From positions 1-42,383 of the forward strand of contig JAFAOU010000062.1 in the NCBI GenBank assembly GCA_019247495.1: DNA of 42,383 nt, given 5' to 3'. Within the stretch, counting starts at the first letter, position 1, and every line of letters starts with the position of its first letter. The notes under the pieces were generated by a model. The model had not been told where the DNA came from, searched no databases, and was given only the letters and a program-made list of their open reading frames with translations. This DNA is from Acidobacteriota bacterium (GTDB lineage: Bacteria > Acidobacteriota > Thermoanaerobaculia > Gp7-AA8). A program made the position numbers and the translations under genes. Of the stretch, positions 23,176 through 32,112 are shown one piece after another.

Positions 23176-24816
23176 ATGCCCTCCGACGCCCGCATGCTCA
23201 TCGCCATCCGCGTCGTCGTCGTGACGACGCTGCTGCTTGCGGCGCTGATCATCCAGTACACCGTTCGCGAACTCCTGCCAATCAACTATCTCTACACCAC
23301 CGCGGCGATCACCTACGGACTCACGCTCGTGTACATCGGCGTCGGCTACGCGGCGTCGCGAAAGATCAATCTCATCATCCAGGTTGCTGGCGATCTCGTC
23401 GTTGAAACGGTCCTGGTCTACTTCACGGGCGGTCTCGACTCACCGTTCTCGTTTCTCTACCTCGTCTCGATCATCACCGCGTCGATGCTGCTTTACCGCC
23501 GAGGCGGGATCCTCAGCGCCAGCGGCGCGGTCATCCTCTACGGCGTGCTGGGAGACCTGATGCTCTACGGTGTGCTCCCGCTGCCCGAGCAATCGTGGTT
23601 CATCCCGACGCCCTGGACGTCGTCGAGGCTCTACCTGAACATGGCCACGAACTTCGCCGGCTTCTACGCGACGGCGCTACTCACGTCGTATTTGTCGGAG
23701 AAGCTGCAGAAGACTTCCGAGGAGCTCGACGCCAACAGGCAGAACCTCGCGGAGTTGCGGGCGTTGAATCAGAACGTCGTCGAGTCGATCCCATCGGGCC
23801 TGATCACGCTTTCACCCGACGGGGTGGCCACGTTCATCAATCCCGCTGGATGCCTTCTACTCCGTCGTGAGGCGCACGCCATCATCGGCCGGCCCATCGC
23901 GCAACTTGGGTTTTACGCGGAGGGCGAATGGGACGAGTTCCGGCACACGCTCACCGGCGGCTCCGTCATTCGCCGCGAAAAGCACGACGTCGCAATCGGC
24001 GACGAGTTGCGGACGATTGGATTCGCAGTCACGCCGCTGAACACGATCGAAGGCGCTGCGTCCGGATACACGCTCATCTTCCAGGATTTGACCGACATGA
24101 AAACGCTCGAGGCCGAGCTGCGGCTCAAAGATCGCATGGCTGCCGTCGGCGAGCTCTCTGCCGGCATCGCTCACGAGATCCGCAATCCACTCGCGGCGAT
24201 CGCCGGATCTGTACAAGTGCTCAAGAAATCGACCGCGCTGAATCCACAGGAACAGCGGCTGATGTCGATCATCCTCAAGGAGTCCGAGCGGCTCAACAAA
24301 TCGATCGCCGACTTTCTCCGCTTCGTGAAGCCGCAGGAAAAACGTCCCGCCGAATTCGACATCGCCGCGAGCCTGGCCGAGACGCTCGACCTGCTGCGCA
24401 ACTCTCCCGAGTTGACTGCGACGCACACCATCGAGGACGAGATCGTTCCGCCGTCCTACACGATCGTCGGAGACAGCGATCAGATCCGGCAGGTGTTCTG
24501 GAACATCGCCCGCAACGCGGTGCAGGCCATGCCGAACGGCGGAACGCTGCGCGTCACTACGGCCCCGGCCGCGGATCACTACAACATCACCTTCAGCGAC
24601 AACGGACGCGGCATGAACGACGCCGACCAGCGCCGCCTCTTCCAACCGTTCCGAACGAACTTCCCCACCGGCACCGGCCTCGGCATGGCCATCTCCTACC
24701 GCATCGTCCAGGAACACGGCGGCCGCATCGAAGTCGTCTCGCACGAAAACGCAGGCACTTCGATCACGGTCTCGCTGCCGTCATCCGCCGCGACAATGCG
24801 CAACGCGGTGGCGTGA
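23176..24816 (+). CDS. PilS/NtrB-like sensor histidine kinase
   Basis: A 546-aa membrane kinase. Five or six hydrophobic segments occupy residues 8-172, then a PAS domain (about 195-305), HisKA with phospho-acceptor His333 in SAGIAHEIRNPLAAIAG, and a HATPase domain with NIARNAVQAMPNGG, DNGRGM and GTGLGMAIS. This architecture and the position after pilB-pilT-pilC match PilS, which controls pilin transcription through PilR. No response regulator gene is next to it. ATG 23176 was chosen because the upstream frame runs through the terminator. Confidence 0.92.
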   Translation: MPSDARMLIAIRVVVVTTLLLAALIIQYTVRELLPINYLYTTAAITYGLTLVYIGVGYAASRKINLIIQVAGDLVVETVLVYFTGGLDSPFSFLYLVSIITASMLLYRRGGILSASGAVILYGVLGDLMLYGVLPLPEQSWFIPTPWTSSRLYLNMATNFAGFYATALLTSYLSEKLQKTSEELDANRQNLAELRALNQNVVESIPSGLITLSPDGVATFINPAGCLLLRREAHAIIGRPIAQLGFYAEGEWDEFRHTLTGGSVIRREKHDVAIGDELRTIGFAVTPLNTIEGAASGYTLIFQDLTDMKTLEAELRLKDRMAAVGELSAGIAHEIRNPLAAIAGSVQVLKKSTALNPQEQRLMSIILKESERLNKSIADFLRFVKPQEKRPAEFDIAASLAETLDLLRNSPELTATHTIEDEIVPPSYTIVGDSDQIRQVFWNIARNAVQAMPNGGTLRVTTAPAADHYNITFSDNGRGMNDADQRRLFQPFRTNFPTGTGLGMAISYRIVQEHGGRIEVVSHENAGTSITVSLPSSAATMRNAVA

Positions 24817-24817
24817 A

Positions 24818-25225
24818 TCACTCCTCTGTCACGTTCGTCTTCGCGATCCGGTCACCGATTCGGCTTTTCCCGGCGACTACGAACACCACCTCGGCGAGGT
24901 TCACGGCCGGCACGATCAGGCTCACGTTGCGCGCGAAGCTGCGCAAATAGCCGCACGGTTTATCGTTGCTCGTGAGGACGCGCAGCCCGAGGATCTGCTT
25001 GCCGAGGGAGCGGCCGCGCCAGCCGTCGCGGAAGAGCATGGAAACGATCACGATGCCGAGGGCGGCGTACCAGACGTTCTGGATGACGCGGATTTCGCCG
25101 CCGATCCAGGCCAGGGTGTAGCTCAGCAGCGCGGCGGGGAGCACGAGTAGCAGTGAAATCGAGAGGGCATCGACGAGAAACGCCGCGATGCGCAGAAGCG
25201 TGGTCTGGGAGCCATCCGTGCTCAT
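24818..25225 (-). CDS. RDD family membrane protein
   Basis: A 135-aa integral membrane protein with three hydrophobic segments (about 12-40, 52-66 and 100-118). The RDD signature appears as LRIAAFLVDALSIS and RGRSLGKQILGLRV. The function of the family is poorly defined; some members act in ion or sodium tolerance. ATG 25225 follows an AAGGG. Its stop codon is one base from that of the convergent kinase gene. Confidence 0.85.
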   Translation of the reverse strand: MSTDGSQTTLLRIAAFLVDALSISLLLVLPAALLSYTLAWIGGEIRVIQNVWYAALGIVIVSMLFRDGWRGRSLGKQILGLRVLTSNDKPCGYLRSFARNVSLIVPAVNLAEVVFVVAGKSRIGDRIAKTNVTEE

Positions 25226-25273
25226 TCGAAACCCTTTATCCTCGTTTTCGTACCTTCCTGCTGCAAGGGACCT

Positions 25274-26131
25274 ATGAACAGCCGGAATCGCATCATCTAT
25301 TCGCTCGCGTCGCTCCTTCTGGTGGCCGGTTGCGGCGCCGTCATGGAGCGGCGAACAGCGCACGTCGAGCGGCGCTGGCCGGCAGGCACGATCCGCCGCA
25401 TCGAGGTGCGCGAGGTCGATGGCGCGATCAACATCGAGGCCGGCTCCGCGAACGAAATCGCGATGGACGCGACCGTCCAAAGCCGCATCGCCCCCAAACA
25501 GAACCAGGAAAATCAGGGCTACTTCACGACGCAGGTGAGCGGCGACACGCTGATCATCGGACGTGAGAACGAGCACCGCCACTTCCGCTTCTTCAGCTTC
25601 GGCAACGAGACGCGCATCGACTACGAGCTTCGCGTTCCCGCGTCCGTGGCGCTCGATCTGCGCACCGTCAACGGACGCATCGCGACGCACGGCGTCGACG
25701 GCGAGATGCGCGCGGTGACGGTGAACGGACGCGTGAACATCGATACGCCCGGCTCCAGCGAAGTGGAAGCGCACACGGTCAACGGACGCATCGAAGCGCG
25801 TTTCGGCAAGTCGTTCCAGGGCGCAACGCTGAAGACTGTCAACGGCGGGGTGACCGCAGCGCTGCCTCTCAGCGCATCGTTCACCGGCGATTTCTCGCAA
25901 GTAAATGGCGACATCGAAGCCGCGTTTCCGCTGAACATCCATTCGCATCCCGGCAGCCGCCGCGTTTCGGGTGAAGTGAACGGCGGACGTTACGAGCTGC
26001 GCATCACGACGGTGAACGGCGACATCAAGATCGATACTGCCACGACGCCCGCGACACCGGCAGCGCCAGCGGCTCCGGCCGCCCCTCCTGCGCCGCCGGC
26101 TGCGCCCGCAGCGGTCTCCAGCACGTCCTGA
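25274..26131 (+). CDS. DUF4097-type lipoprotein with VNG repeats
   Basis: A 285-aa protein with a lipoprotein signal (LLLVAGCG, lipid Cys20) and a beta-rich body in which a (T)VNG(R/D)I-like motif recurs about every 17-20 residues (TVNGRIATH, TVNGRVNID, TVNGRIEAR, TVNGGVTAA, QVNGDIEAA, TVNGDIKID). This matches the DUF4097 repeat, predicted to form a beta-solenoid. The last 30 residues are an Ala/Pro tail. An AAGGGA lies before ATG 25274. It is divergent from the RDD gene. Surface or periplasmic role is unknown. Confidence 0.88.
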   Translation: MNSRNRIIYSLASLLLVAGCGAVMERRTAHVERRWPAGTIRRIEVREVDGAINIEAGSANEIAMDATVQSRIAPKQNQENQGYFTTQVSGDTLIIGRENEHRHFRFFSFGNETRIDYELRVPASVALDLRTVNGRIATHGVDGEMRAVTVNGRVNIDTPGSSEVEAHTVNGRIEARFGKSFQGATLKTVNGGVTAALPLSASFTGDFSQVNGDIEAAFPLNIHSHPGSRRVSGEVNGGRYELRITTVNGDIKIDTATTPATPAAPAAPAAPPAPPAAPAAVSSTS

Positions 26132-26134
26132 GGG

Positions 26135-26140
26135 TAAACT
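26135..26140 (+). promoter_or_regulatory. TAAACT box before the polytopic membrane protein gene
   Basis: TAAACT lies nine bases before ATG 26150 and three bases after the previous stop codon. The leader has no Shine-Dalgarno site. Confidence 0.4.
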
Positions 26141-26149
26141 GCCGCTTCA

Positions 26150-27790
26150 ATGACGAAGCGGATCGCGGCCGCCGCGTTCTTCGTGCTGGCCGCCATCGCC
26201 GCCGTCGCGCCGATCCGGAGCTACGACTATTTCTGGCACCTGACTACCGGCCGCTGGATCGTCGAGCACCGCGCAATTCCCCAATTCGATCCGCTTGCGG
26301 TCGCGAGCGCGCACGTGCCGTGGATCAATGGCGAATGGCTGTACGAGATCGTGCTCTACGCGTTGCACGGCATCGGCGGCGATGCCGGGATTTCGATCAT
26401 CAGCGCGATGCTCGCAGCGGCGATCTTCGCGATCGCGGTTCTCATCACATCGCAGGATGCCGGCGTCGCGCTGCTCATCGCTGCCGTGGGGTTCGCTGGC
26501 GCGTCTGATCGGCTCGGCGTCCGTCCCGCCGCTGCTGCCGCGCTGCTGATCGTGATCGCGATCGGACTCCTCGGCTCGCGACTGAGGCTTGCTCCGCTGA
26601 CGATTGCCTACGTATGTCTCACGATCGTCTGGATCAACGTCCACCCCTCGGCGCTGCTGGCGCCGGTGCTCGCTCTGATTTCAATTCTTCAAATCCGTAG
26701 CGCCGGCGGCTCGCCGGCTGGACCGCCGCCGGCTCGGCGGCAAGAGGCGAAGACGCGCCAGCGAGCCGCTGGCGGTCCAGCCGACGAGCCGTCGGCGCTA
26801 CGATCGATAATCCTCGCGGGGGCCAGCGCGATCGCGTTACTCGTCAATCCCTACGGCTGGAACGCCATTCTCGCGCCGTTGCGGTTGACGTCCGAGATCC
26901 ACAGCGGCGCGTTCGTCAATGCCGAGTGGCTGCCGTCGACCTTCGCATTTTTTCCGCTGCTGTACGTGACCATTGGCGCGGTATTGCTGCTCTTTATCGG
27001 CACGAAGGAAAAGCGCGCGAATGCGTGGCGACTGGTGATCTTCGCTCTGCTCGCGGCGCTGGCCATCCGATACGTAAGAAACCAGGGACTCTACTTCGCC
27101 GCGCTTCCGCTTCTCGTCCCGCCGATCGGCAACTTCTCGCGCCGCGTCTCGAATGGCATCGCCGCCTGTGCGCTCATTCCGCTGGCGTGGGTGTTCCAAC
27201 ACGACGCCCATCGCCCGGGCATCGATGACGAACGATTTCCGGCGCGCGCCGTCGCCGCGCTGAAGTCGTACAACCTGCCGGGCAACATCTACAACGTCGA
27301 TCAGTTCGGCGGGTTGATCGAGTGGACGTTCTATCCGGAACGCCGCGCCCTGACCGACGGCCGCAACGAACTATTCCGCGAGTTCATCGAGGCCGACGCC
27401 GTCGCGCACCGCGACAGCCGCGCGTGGCACGCCATGATCGCGAAGTACGGACTCGTGCTCGCCGTCGACGAATACCAGAACGAAAAGATCGAGGTGCTCG
27501 ACGTCGCCAGCGGCGAACGGCGAGCGTTGCCCGCGTCGCTCGTTCGCTACCGGCGGCGCGATTGGGCGCTGATCGCGTTCGACGATGCGGCGATGGTTTT
27601 CGCCCGCCGCGATGTGTTCCCAGCGTCGCGGCTGGACGCGATCGAATATCGCTTTATCGTTCCGGATGATCCCGGCATCGGCTACGCGAACGCGGAGTTC
27701 CGCGACGCGGCACGCAGGGAGATCGCCCGCGCGAAGGTGCAGTTCGGCGACATCAGAGTTGTGCGGGAGTTGGAAGCGGGCGCGAACTAA
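26150..27790 (+). CDS. Polytopic membrane protein of unknown function (GT-C-like)
   Basis: A 546-aa protein with about ten hydrophobic segments in the first 350 residues and a soluble C-terminal domain. The first periplasmic loop has DYFWHLTTGRWIVEH followed by FDP and INGEWLYEI, a pattern resembling GT-C glycosyltransferases or O-unit-handling proteins, but no named family can be assigned. Residues about 183-218 (SAGGSPAGPPPARRQ...) are encoded by a 105-bp palindromic repeat that keeps the frame and falls in a loop after a membrane segment. The stop overlaps the convergent gene by 4 bases. Confidence 0.85.
   Translation: MTKRIAAAAFFVLAAIAAVAPIRSYDYFWHLTTGRWIVEHRAIPQFDPLAVASAHVPWINGEWLYEIVLYALHGIGGDAGISIISAMLAAAIFAIAVLITSQDAGVALLIAAVGFAGASDRLGVRPAAAAALLIVIAIGLLGSRLRLAPLTIAYVCLTIVWINVHPSALLAPVLALISILQIRSAGGSPAGPPPARRQEAKTRQRAAGGPADEPSALRSIILAGASAIALLVNPYGWNAILAPLRLTSEIHSGAFVNAEWLPSTFAFFPLLYVTIGAVLLLFIGTKEKRANAWRLVIFALLAALAIRYVRNQGLYFAALPLLVPPIGNFSRRVSNGIAACALIPLAWVFQHDAHRPGIDDERFPARAVAALKSYNLPGNIYNVDQFGGLIEWTFYPERRALTDGRNELFREFIEADAVAHRDSRAWHAMIAKYGLVLAVDEYQNEKIEVLDVASGERRALPASLVRYRRRDWALIAFDDAAMVFARRDVFPASRLDAIEYRFIVPDDPGIGYANAEFRDAARREIARAKVQFGDIRVVRELEAGAN
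26697..26801. repeat. REP-like palindromic element inside a coding gene
   Basis: The element runs from GTAGC to GCTAC, 105 bp. Counting the outer base pair, 32-bp arms (26696-26727 and 26771-26802) match with two mismatches. A 45-bp block at its right end (26757-26801) reappears at 42179-42223 with two differences. The short repeat ATC flanks both ends (26693-26695, 26803-26805). At 35 codons, it preserves the reading frame. Confidence 0.85.
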
Positions 27791-28089
27791 TTGACGACGT
27801 CGCAGCAGTCGTCGTCGAACGCCTGCTCATGCGGCCAGCGGCTGGCCAGCATGCGCTCGAAGTAGGGAAGGACGATCCGTTCGTAGCGTTGTTCGAATCC
27901 GGGATGCAGTTCGAGGATCGCTTTGCGCGCGCAACGGACCAGGCATCGCGCTTCGCGGTGCGACACGGTCATGTCGCTGCCGATGAGATTGAGCGTGAGC
28001 TCCACGATCATGCGAATACGGCGGAGGCGCCGCCGCTCGAAAATCGGCGAGCGGACTTCCATCGTCGAATCCATTGCGTATTTGCCCAT
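27787..28089 (-). CDS. Hypothetical protein
   Basis: A 100-aa soluble, strongly mixed-charge protein (ERRRLRRIRMIVELTLNLI, SHREARCLVRCARKAILEL) with four cysteines, two of them adjacent near the C-terminus (DDDCCDVVN). No family recognised. It overlaps the convergent membrane-protein gene by 4 bases. An internal ATG six codons in is an alternative start. Confidence 0.65.
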   Translation of the reverse strand: MGKYAMDSTMEVRSPIFERRRLRRIRMIVELTLNLIGSDMTVSHREARCLVRCARKAILELHPGFEQRYERIVLPYFERMLASRWPHEQAFDDDCCDVVN

Positions 28090-28104
28090 GCTCAGTTACC
28101 GCGC

Positions 28105-28263
28105 TCAAACGGAGGTATCGCGTGGCGCATTCCTCGTTTTGTGATCGGCTGTCGGCTGTCGGCTGTCGGGTGTCGGGATGGCTTGACGAGCAAACACAAT
28201 CGCCTCGCGCAGCACGACTTTCGCGGCAGCCCAGTTGACTAAGCCGAAGGCAATCAGGCCCAC
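28105..28263 (-). CDS. Possible small membrane peptide (52 codons)
   Basis: A short frame from GTG 28263 with a hydrophobic first half (LIAFGLVNWAAAKVVL) and a second half encoded by the TCGGCTG repeat. It lies in the same frame as the upstream EcsC gene, starting 12 bases after its TGA. It could be a small protein, a decayed end of an older gene, or chance. Confidence 0.25.
   Translation of the reverse strand: MGLIAFGLVNWAAAKVVLREAIVFARQAIPTPDSRQPTADHKTRNAPRDTSV
28145..28177. repeat. Tandem TCGGCTG repeat
   Basis: Four to five consecutive copies of the 7-mer TCGGCTG/TCGGGTG. Unlike the other word repeats in the window, no mirrored arm is seen. Confidence 0.7.
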
Positions 28264-28275
28264 GGGCGCTGCCCG

Positions 28276-28923
28276 TCAAGCGTGTTCGCGGTCGCCTTCG
28301 GACCAGATCTCGTCGGCGTCGGTGACATCGACCGGATCGGCTTGCGACTCGTAGAACTTGATCGCGGCGCGGCCGACGGCGCGGACGGAGATGTAGTTCA
28401 GCGTGCCGCCGGCGGCGACGCCGACGAACGGGATCGCCTTCGTGAGCCGCTCGCGGAAAAAGTTCGTGCCGAGCTTCTCTGCGATCTTGCCGCCTTCCAC
28501 CGTTGCGGATTCGAGCATCGTGGCGATGCCTTGCTTGCCGATGCCGACGCCCGATGCATACGCGAGGCACGACATCGCCTCCGTAAAACGTTCGCGCTGC
28601 GACGGCTCGTGGCCGTAGACGGTAGCGATACCGAGGATGAGGCGGAACTGCTGGAAAACGAGGAAGGCCAGTTCCGCGCCGAGGGAGCCGATCGCGATGA
28701 GGCCGCTGGGGAGGCCGGAGACAGCGCCGGCGGCGGCGCAGCGAAGAGCGGTGCGGCGCACCAGCATGCGGGCGTGTTCGTCGGAGTGGAAGTCGGGCTC
28801 GCTCTCCTTGAGCGCGGCCACATCGCGGCGGATCTTCTCCGTATCGATTTCTTCGAAGAGAGACCGGAAGACCTCCTCGAGCATCGAGTCGGCCCGTTGC
28901 TTGAACTGCCGGACTTTTCCCAT
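28276..28923 (-). CDS. EcsC family protein
   Basis: A 215-aa protein. The glycine-rich hydrophobic region (about 68-105, AAGAVSGLPSGLIAIGSLGA followed by QQFRLILGIATVYG) and the later GVGIGKQGI and IPFVGVAAGGTLNY match the EcsC family, named after a Bacillus locus but of unclear biochemical function. ATG 28923 was chosen; residues upstream belong to the preceding gene. It starts eight bases after the FmdB stop codon, so the two form an operon. Confidence 0.85.
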   Translation of the reverse strand: MGKVRQFKQRADSMLEEVFRSLFEEIDTEKIRRDVAALKESEPDFHSDEHARMLVRRTALRCAAAGAVSGLPSGLIAIGSLGAELAFLVFQQFRLILGIATVYGHEPSQRERFTEAMSCLAYASGVGIGKQGIATMLESATVEGGKIAEKLGTNFFRERLTKAIPFVGVAAGGTLNYISVRAVGRAAIKFYESQADPVDVTDADEIWSEGDREHA

Positions 28924-28931
28924 TTTCGGAT

Positions 28932-29291
28932 TTAGTCGGAGCTCTTTGACTCCGTTTTGACTGGTGCCTTGGTTTCGGTTTTGGTTTCGGACTTCGTTTC
29001 GGATTTCGATTCCGTCTTCGTTTCGCTCTTCGACTCTGAGGGCTTGCTGTCGCCGGACGATGACGACTCGCTCTTCGTTTCCGATCCCGCTTTCGTGTCC
29101 GCCTTCGATGACGCGCTGGCGTAATCGGTCTTGTAAAAGCCGGAGCCTTTGAACTGGATCGCCGGCGCCGACATCAACTTTCGCACGTCGCCGCCGCACT
29201 TGTCGCAAACGGCATACGGAGGATCGGTAAATTTCTGGATCATCTCCGTGCGGTCATTGCACTTCGTGCACTGGTATTCGTAAATGGGCAT
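28932..29291 (-). CDS. FmdB family zinc-ribbon protein with repetitive tail
   Basis: A 119-aa protein. The N-terminal zinc ribbon (MPIYEYQCTKCND, then CDKCGG; C8, C11, C29, C32) is the FmdB regulatory-domain family. Residues 56-119 are a Ser/Lys/Glu/Thr-rich tail built from SETKTESK-like repeats, a disordered segment often seen in these proteins. Function of the family is uncertain. A palindromic repeat lies in the upstream gap. Confidence 0.9.
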   Translation of the reverse strand: MPIYEYQCTKCNDRTEMIQKFTDPPYAVCDKCGGDVRKLMSAPAIQFKGSGFYKTDYASASSKADTKAGSETKSESSSSGDSKPSESKSETKTESKSETKSETKTETKAPVKTESKSSD

Positions 29292-29343
29292 GCGGCGATG
29301 TGAACGACGCGGGTGACAGCGCGATTCCGTTCGGCCGAGCATC

Positions 29344-29413
29344 ATCCGCAGATGGCGCAGATGTACACAGATTCGAACGCCTTGTTCTGCGTCCATCTGC
29401 GTCATCTGCGGAT
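29344..29413. repeat. Palindromic word repeat, ATCTGCGTCATCTGCGG type
   Basis: The left arm (29344-29372) starts ATCCGCAGATGGCGCAGATG; the right arm (29386-29413) mirrors it, ending CATCTGCGTCATCTGCGGAT. The spacer is about 13 bp. Confidence 0.8.
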
Positions 29414-29421
29414 CGCAGATT

Positions 29422-30027
29422 TCACTGCTTCATCAACGGTGCGATCTTCGCCTGTGAATTCTCTTCCGCGGCAAACAGTACGCCGTCGCGGAAATAGACG
29501 CCGGCGATGCCGCCGCCGGTGCGGCGGTAGTACCACGACTCGATCGTCGAGTCGGGACGGTCGTTGGTGACCTGCCAGCCGGGAATGGGCTTGCCGAGGA
29601 GGTGGGCGACGTCGCGTTGCGACATCCCCTTTTCGAGGGCCAGCAGCTTCTCGTGCGATACCGCCAGATGATCGACGGAATCGGCGAGGCCTTTCAGCGC
29701 GAGGTCGTTCTTCGGATCGTGCGTCAGCACCGCGCGATAGATGCGGATCGCATCCTGATGACGGCCCACCGCCGCCAACTCGTGTGCGAAATCGAGCTGG
29801 ATGTGCTGGTAGACCTCGCGCGCGCGGCTGTGCGTCGGATGTTTTGCGACAAACGCTCCGAGTGTGTCGGCGTAGGCCTGCTTCGCATGCACCGGCGCGT
29901 TCGGCGCCGACGCCGCCTGCTTGTGGCGGAGGACGTGGAGCCATTCCGAGGAGTTGTCGGAAGCATCGGGAGAACCGCCGCCGCACGACATGGCAGCGAG
30001 TGCGATGAGGACCAATAACTGGCGCAT
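29422..30027 (-). CDS. Lipoprotein with TPR-like and SmpA/BamE-like regions
   Basis: A 201-aa protein with a lipobox (LAAMSC, Cys15), a helical TPR-like stretch (about 48-115, HAKQAYADTLGAFVAKHP and GRHQDAIRIYRAVL) and a C-terminal segment resembling SmpA/BamE: LEKGMSQRDVAHLLGKP, then WYYRRTGGGIAGVYFRDG. BamE belongs to the outer-membrane assembly complex; here the domain is fused to a TPR, so a BamD/BamE-like role is only a hypothesis. ATG 30027 has GGAG just upstream and a TACTTT box eight bases away. Confidence 0.8.
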   Translation of the reverse strand: MRQLLVLIALAAMSCGGGSPDASDNSSEWLHVLRHKQAASAPNAPVHAKQAYADTLGAFVAKHPTHSRAREVYQHIQLDFAHELAAVGRHQDAIRIYRAVLTHDPKNDLALKGLADSVDHLAVSHEKLLALEKGMSQRDVAHLLGKPIPGWQVTNDRPDSTIESWYYRRTGGGIAGVYFRDGVLFAAEENSQAKIAPLMKQ

Positions 30028-30035
30028 TGGCTCCA

Positions 30036-30064
30036 AAAGTAGCACAGCTTCTCTGCGCTATAAT
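30036..30064. promoter_or_regulatory. Divergent -10 boxes for the BamE-like and GAF genes
   Basis: TACTTT on the minus strand (30036-30041) lies eight bases before ATG 30027. TATAAT on the plus strand (30059-30064) lies 49 bases before ATG 30114, whose own leader carries GGAGGA (30105-30110). Confidence 0.5.
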
Positions 30065-30113
30065 CGCGCGCCGGTTTGGGGGCGGGTTTCAACCTACAGG
30101 ATTCGGAGGACTT

Positions 30114-31536
<1,423 letters not shown>

Positions 31537-31544
<8 letters not shown>

Positions 31545-31566
31545 TCAGTGCGCTTGTAATCAGCGC
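31537..31566. repeat. 15-bp tandem duplication at a convergent gene end
   Basis: GCTTGTAATCAGTGC (31537-31551) is repeated as GCTTGTAATCAGCGC (31552-31566). The first copy holds the stop codon of the GAF gene; the second holds the stop of the SnoaL-like gene. Confidence 0.8.
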
Positions 31567-31970
31567 ACGCCAATCTGCTGCAGCAGCGCGAGTTGATCGA
31601 CCACAACGCGATGCTCGCGGATCAATCCGCCGCGAATCGTCAGGATGTCGATGGCGTCGAACGAGACCGGCTTTCCTGTCGCGGGCACACCCATGAACGG
31701 ACCGGCGTGCGTTCCGCTGAAGGTCTTGCGTGTGACGACGCGTTTGTCATCCGCGATCTGCTCATGAATCGTCACGCGCAGATCCGGGAACGCCGCATTC
31801 ATTCCGGCGAATAGCATCCGAACGCCGTCGCGCGTCGGCGGCAGCCCCGGTAGCGGCGAGTGGTCGACAAAATCGTCTGCCAGCAACTCATCGACGACGG
31901 CAAGATTGCCGCCCTCCTGCGCTTCCTCAACCAATCTGCGAACGATGGCGGTATTCGCTTGTGCGCTCAT
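31560..31970 (-). CDS. SnoaL-like ester cyclase family protein
   Basis: A 136-aa protein of the NTF2-like fold (SnoaL / polyketide-cyclase-like group): FVDHSPLPGLPPTRDGVRML, MNAAFPDLRVTIHEQIAD, GTHAGPFMGVPATGKPV and REHRVVVDQLALLQQIG. In this broad family the substrate cannot be predicted. ATG 31970 follows the palindrome GGGACGTCCC, which also provides a purine-rich ribosome-binding stretch. Confidence 0.88.
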   Translation of the reverse strand: MSAQANTAIVRRLVEEAQEGGNLAVVDELLADDFVDHSPLPGLPPTRDGVRMLFAGMNAAFPDLRVTIHEQIADDKRVVTRKTFSGTHAGPFMGVPATGKPVSFDAIDILTIRGGLIREHRVVVDQLALLQQIGVR

Positions 31971-32112
31971 GGGACGTCCCCCCTGTTTTCGAACGATACG
32001 GAGCAGCCTGAGCGGCGGATTGCTTCTTTTCTCCGTCCTCCGCGTCTCCGCGTGAACCGTACCCCGTTCATTCGCGCCCTCACGGCGCACTTTTCGCACT
32101 TGAGTCCGTTGA

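Noticed and set aside
31971..31980. GGGACGTCCC as an operator of the SnoaL-like gene.
   Set aside because: A 10-bp GC-rich palindrome is common in this DNA, and its purines simply serve as the ribosome-binding site.
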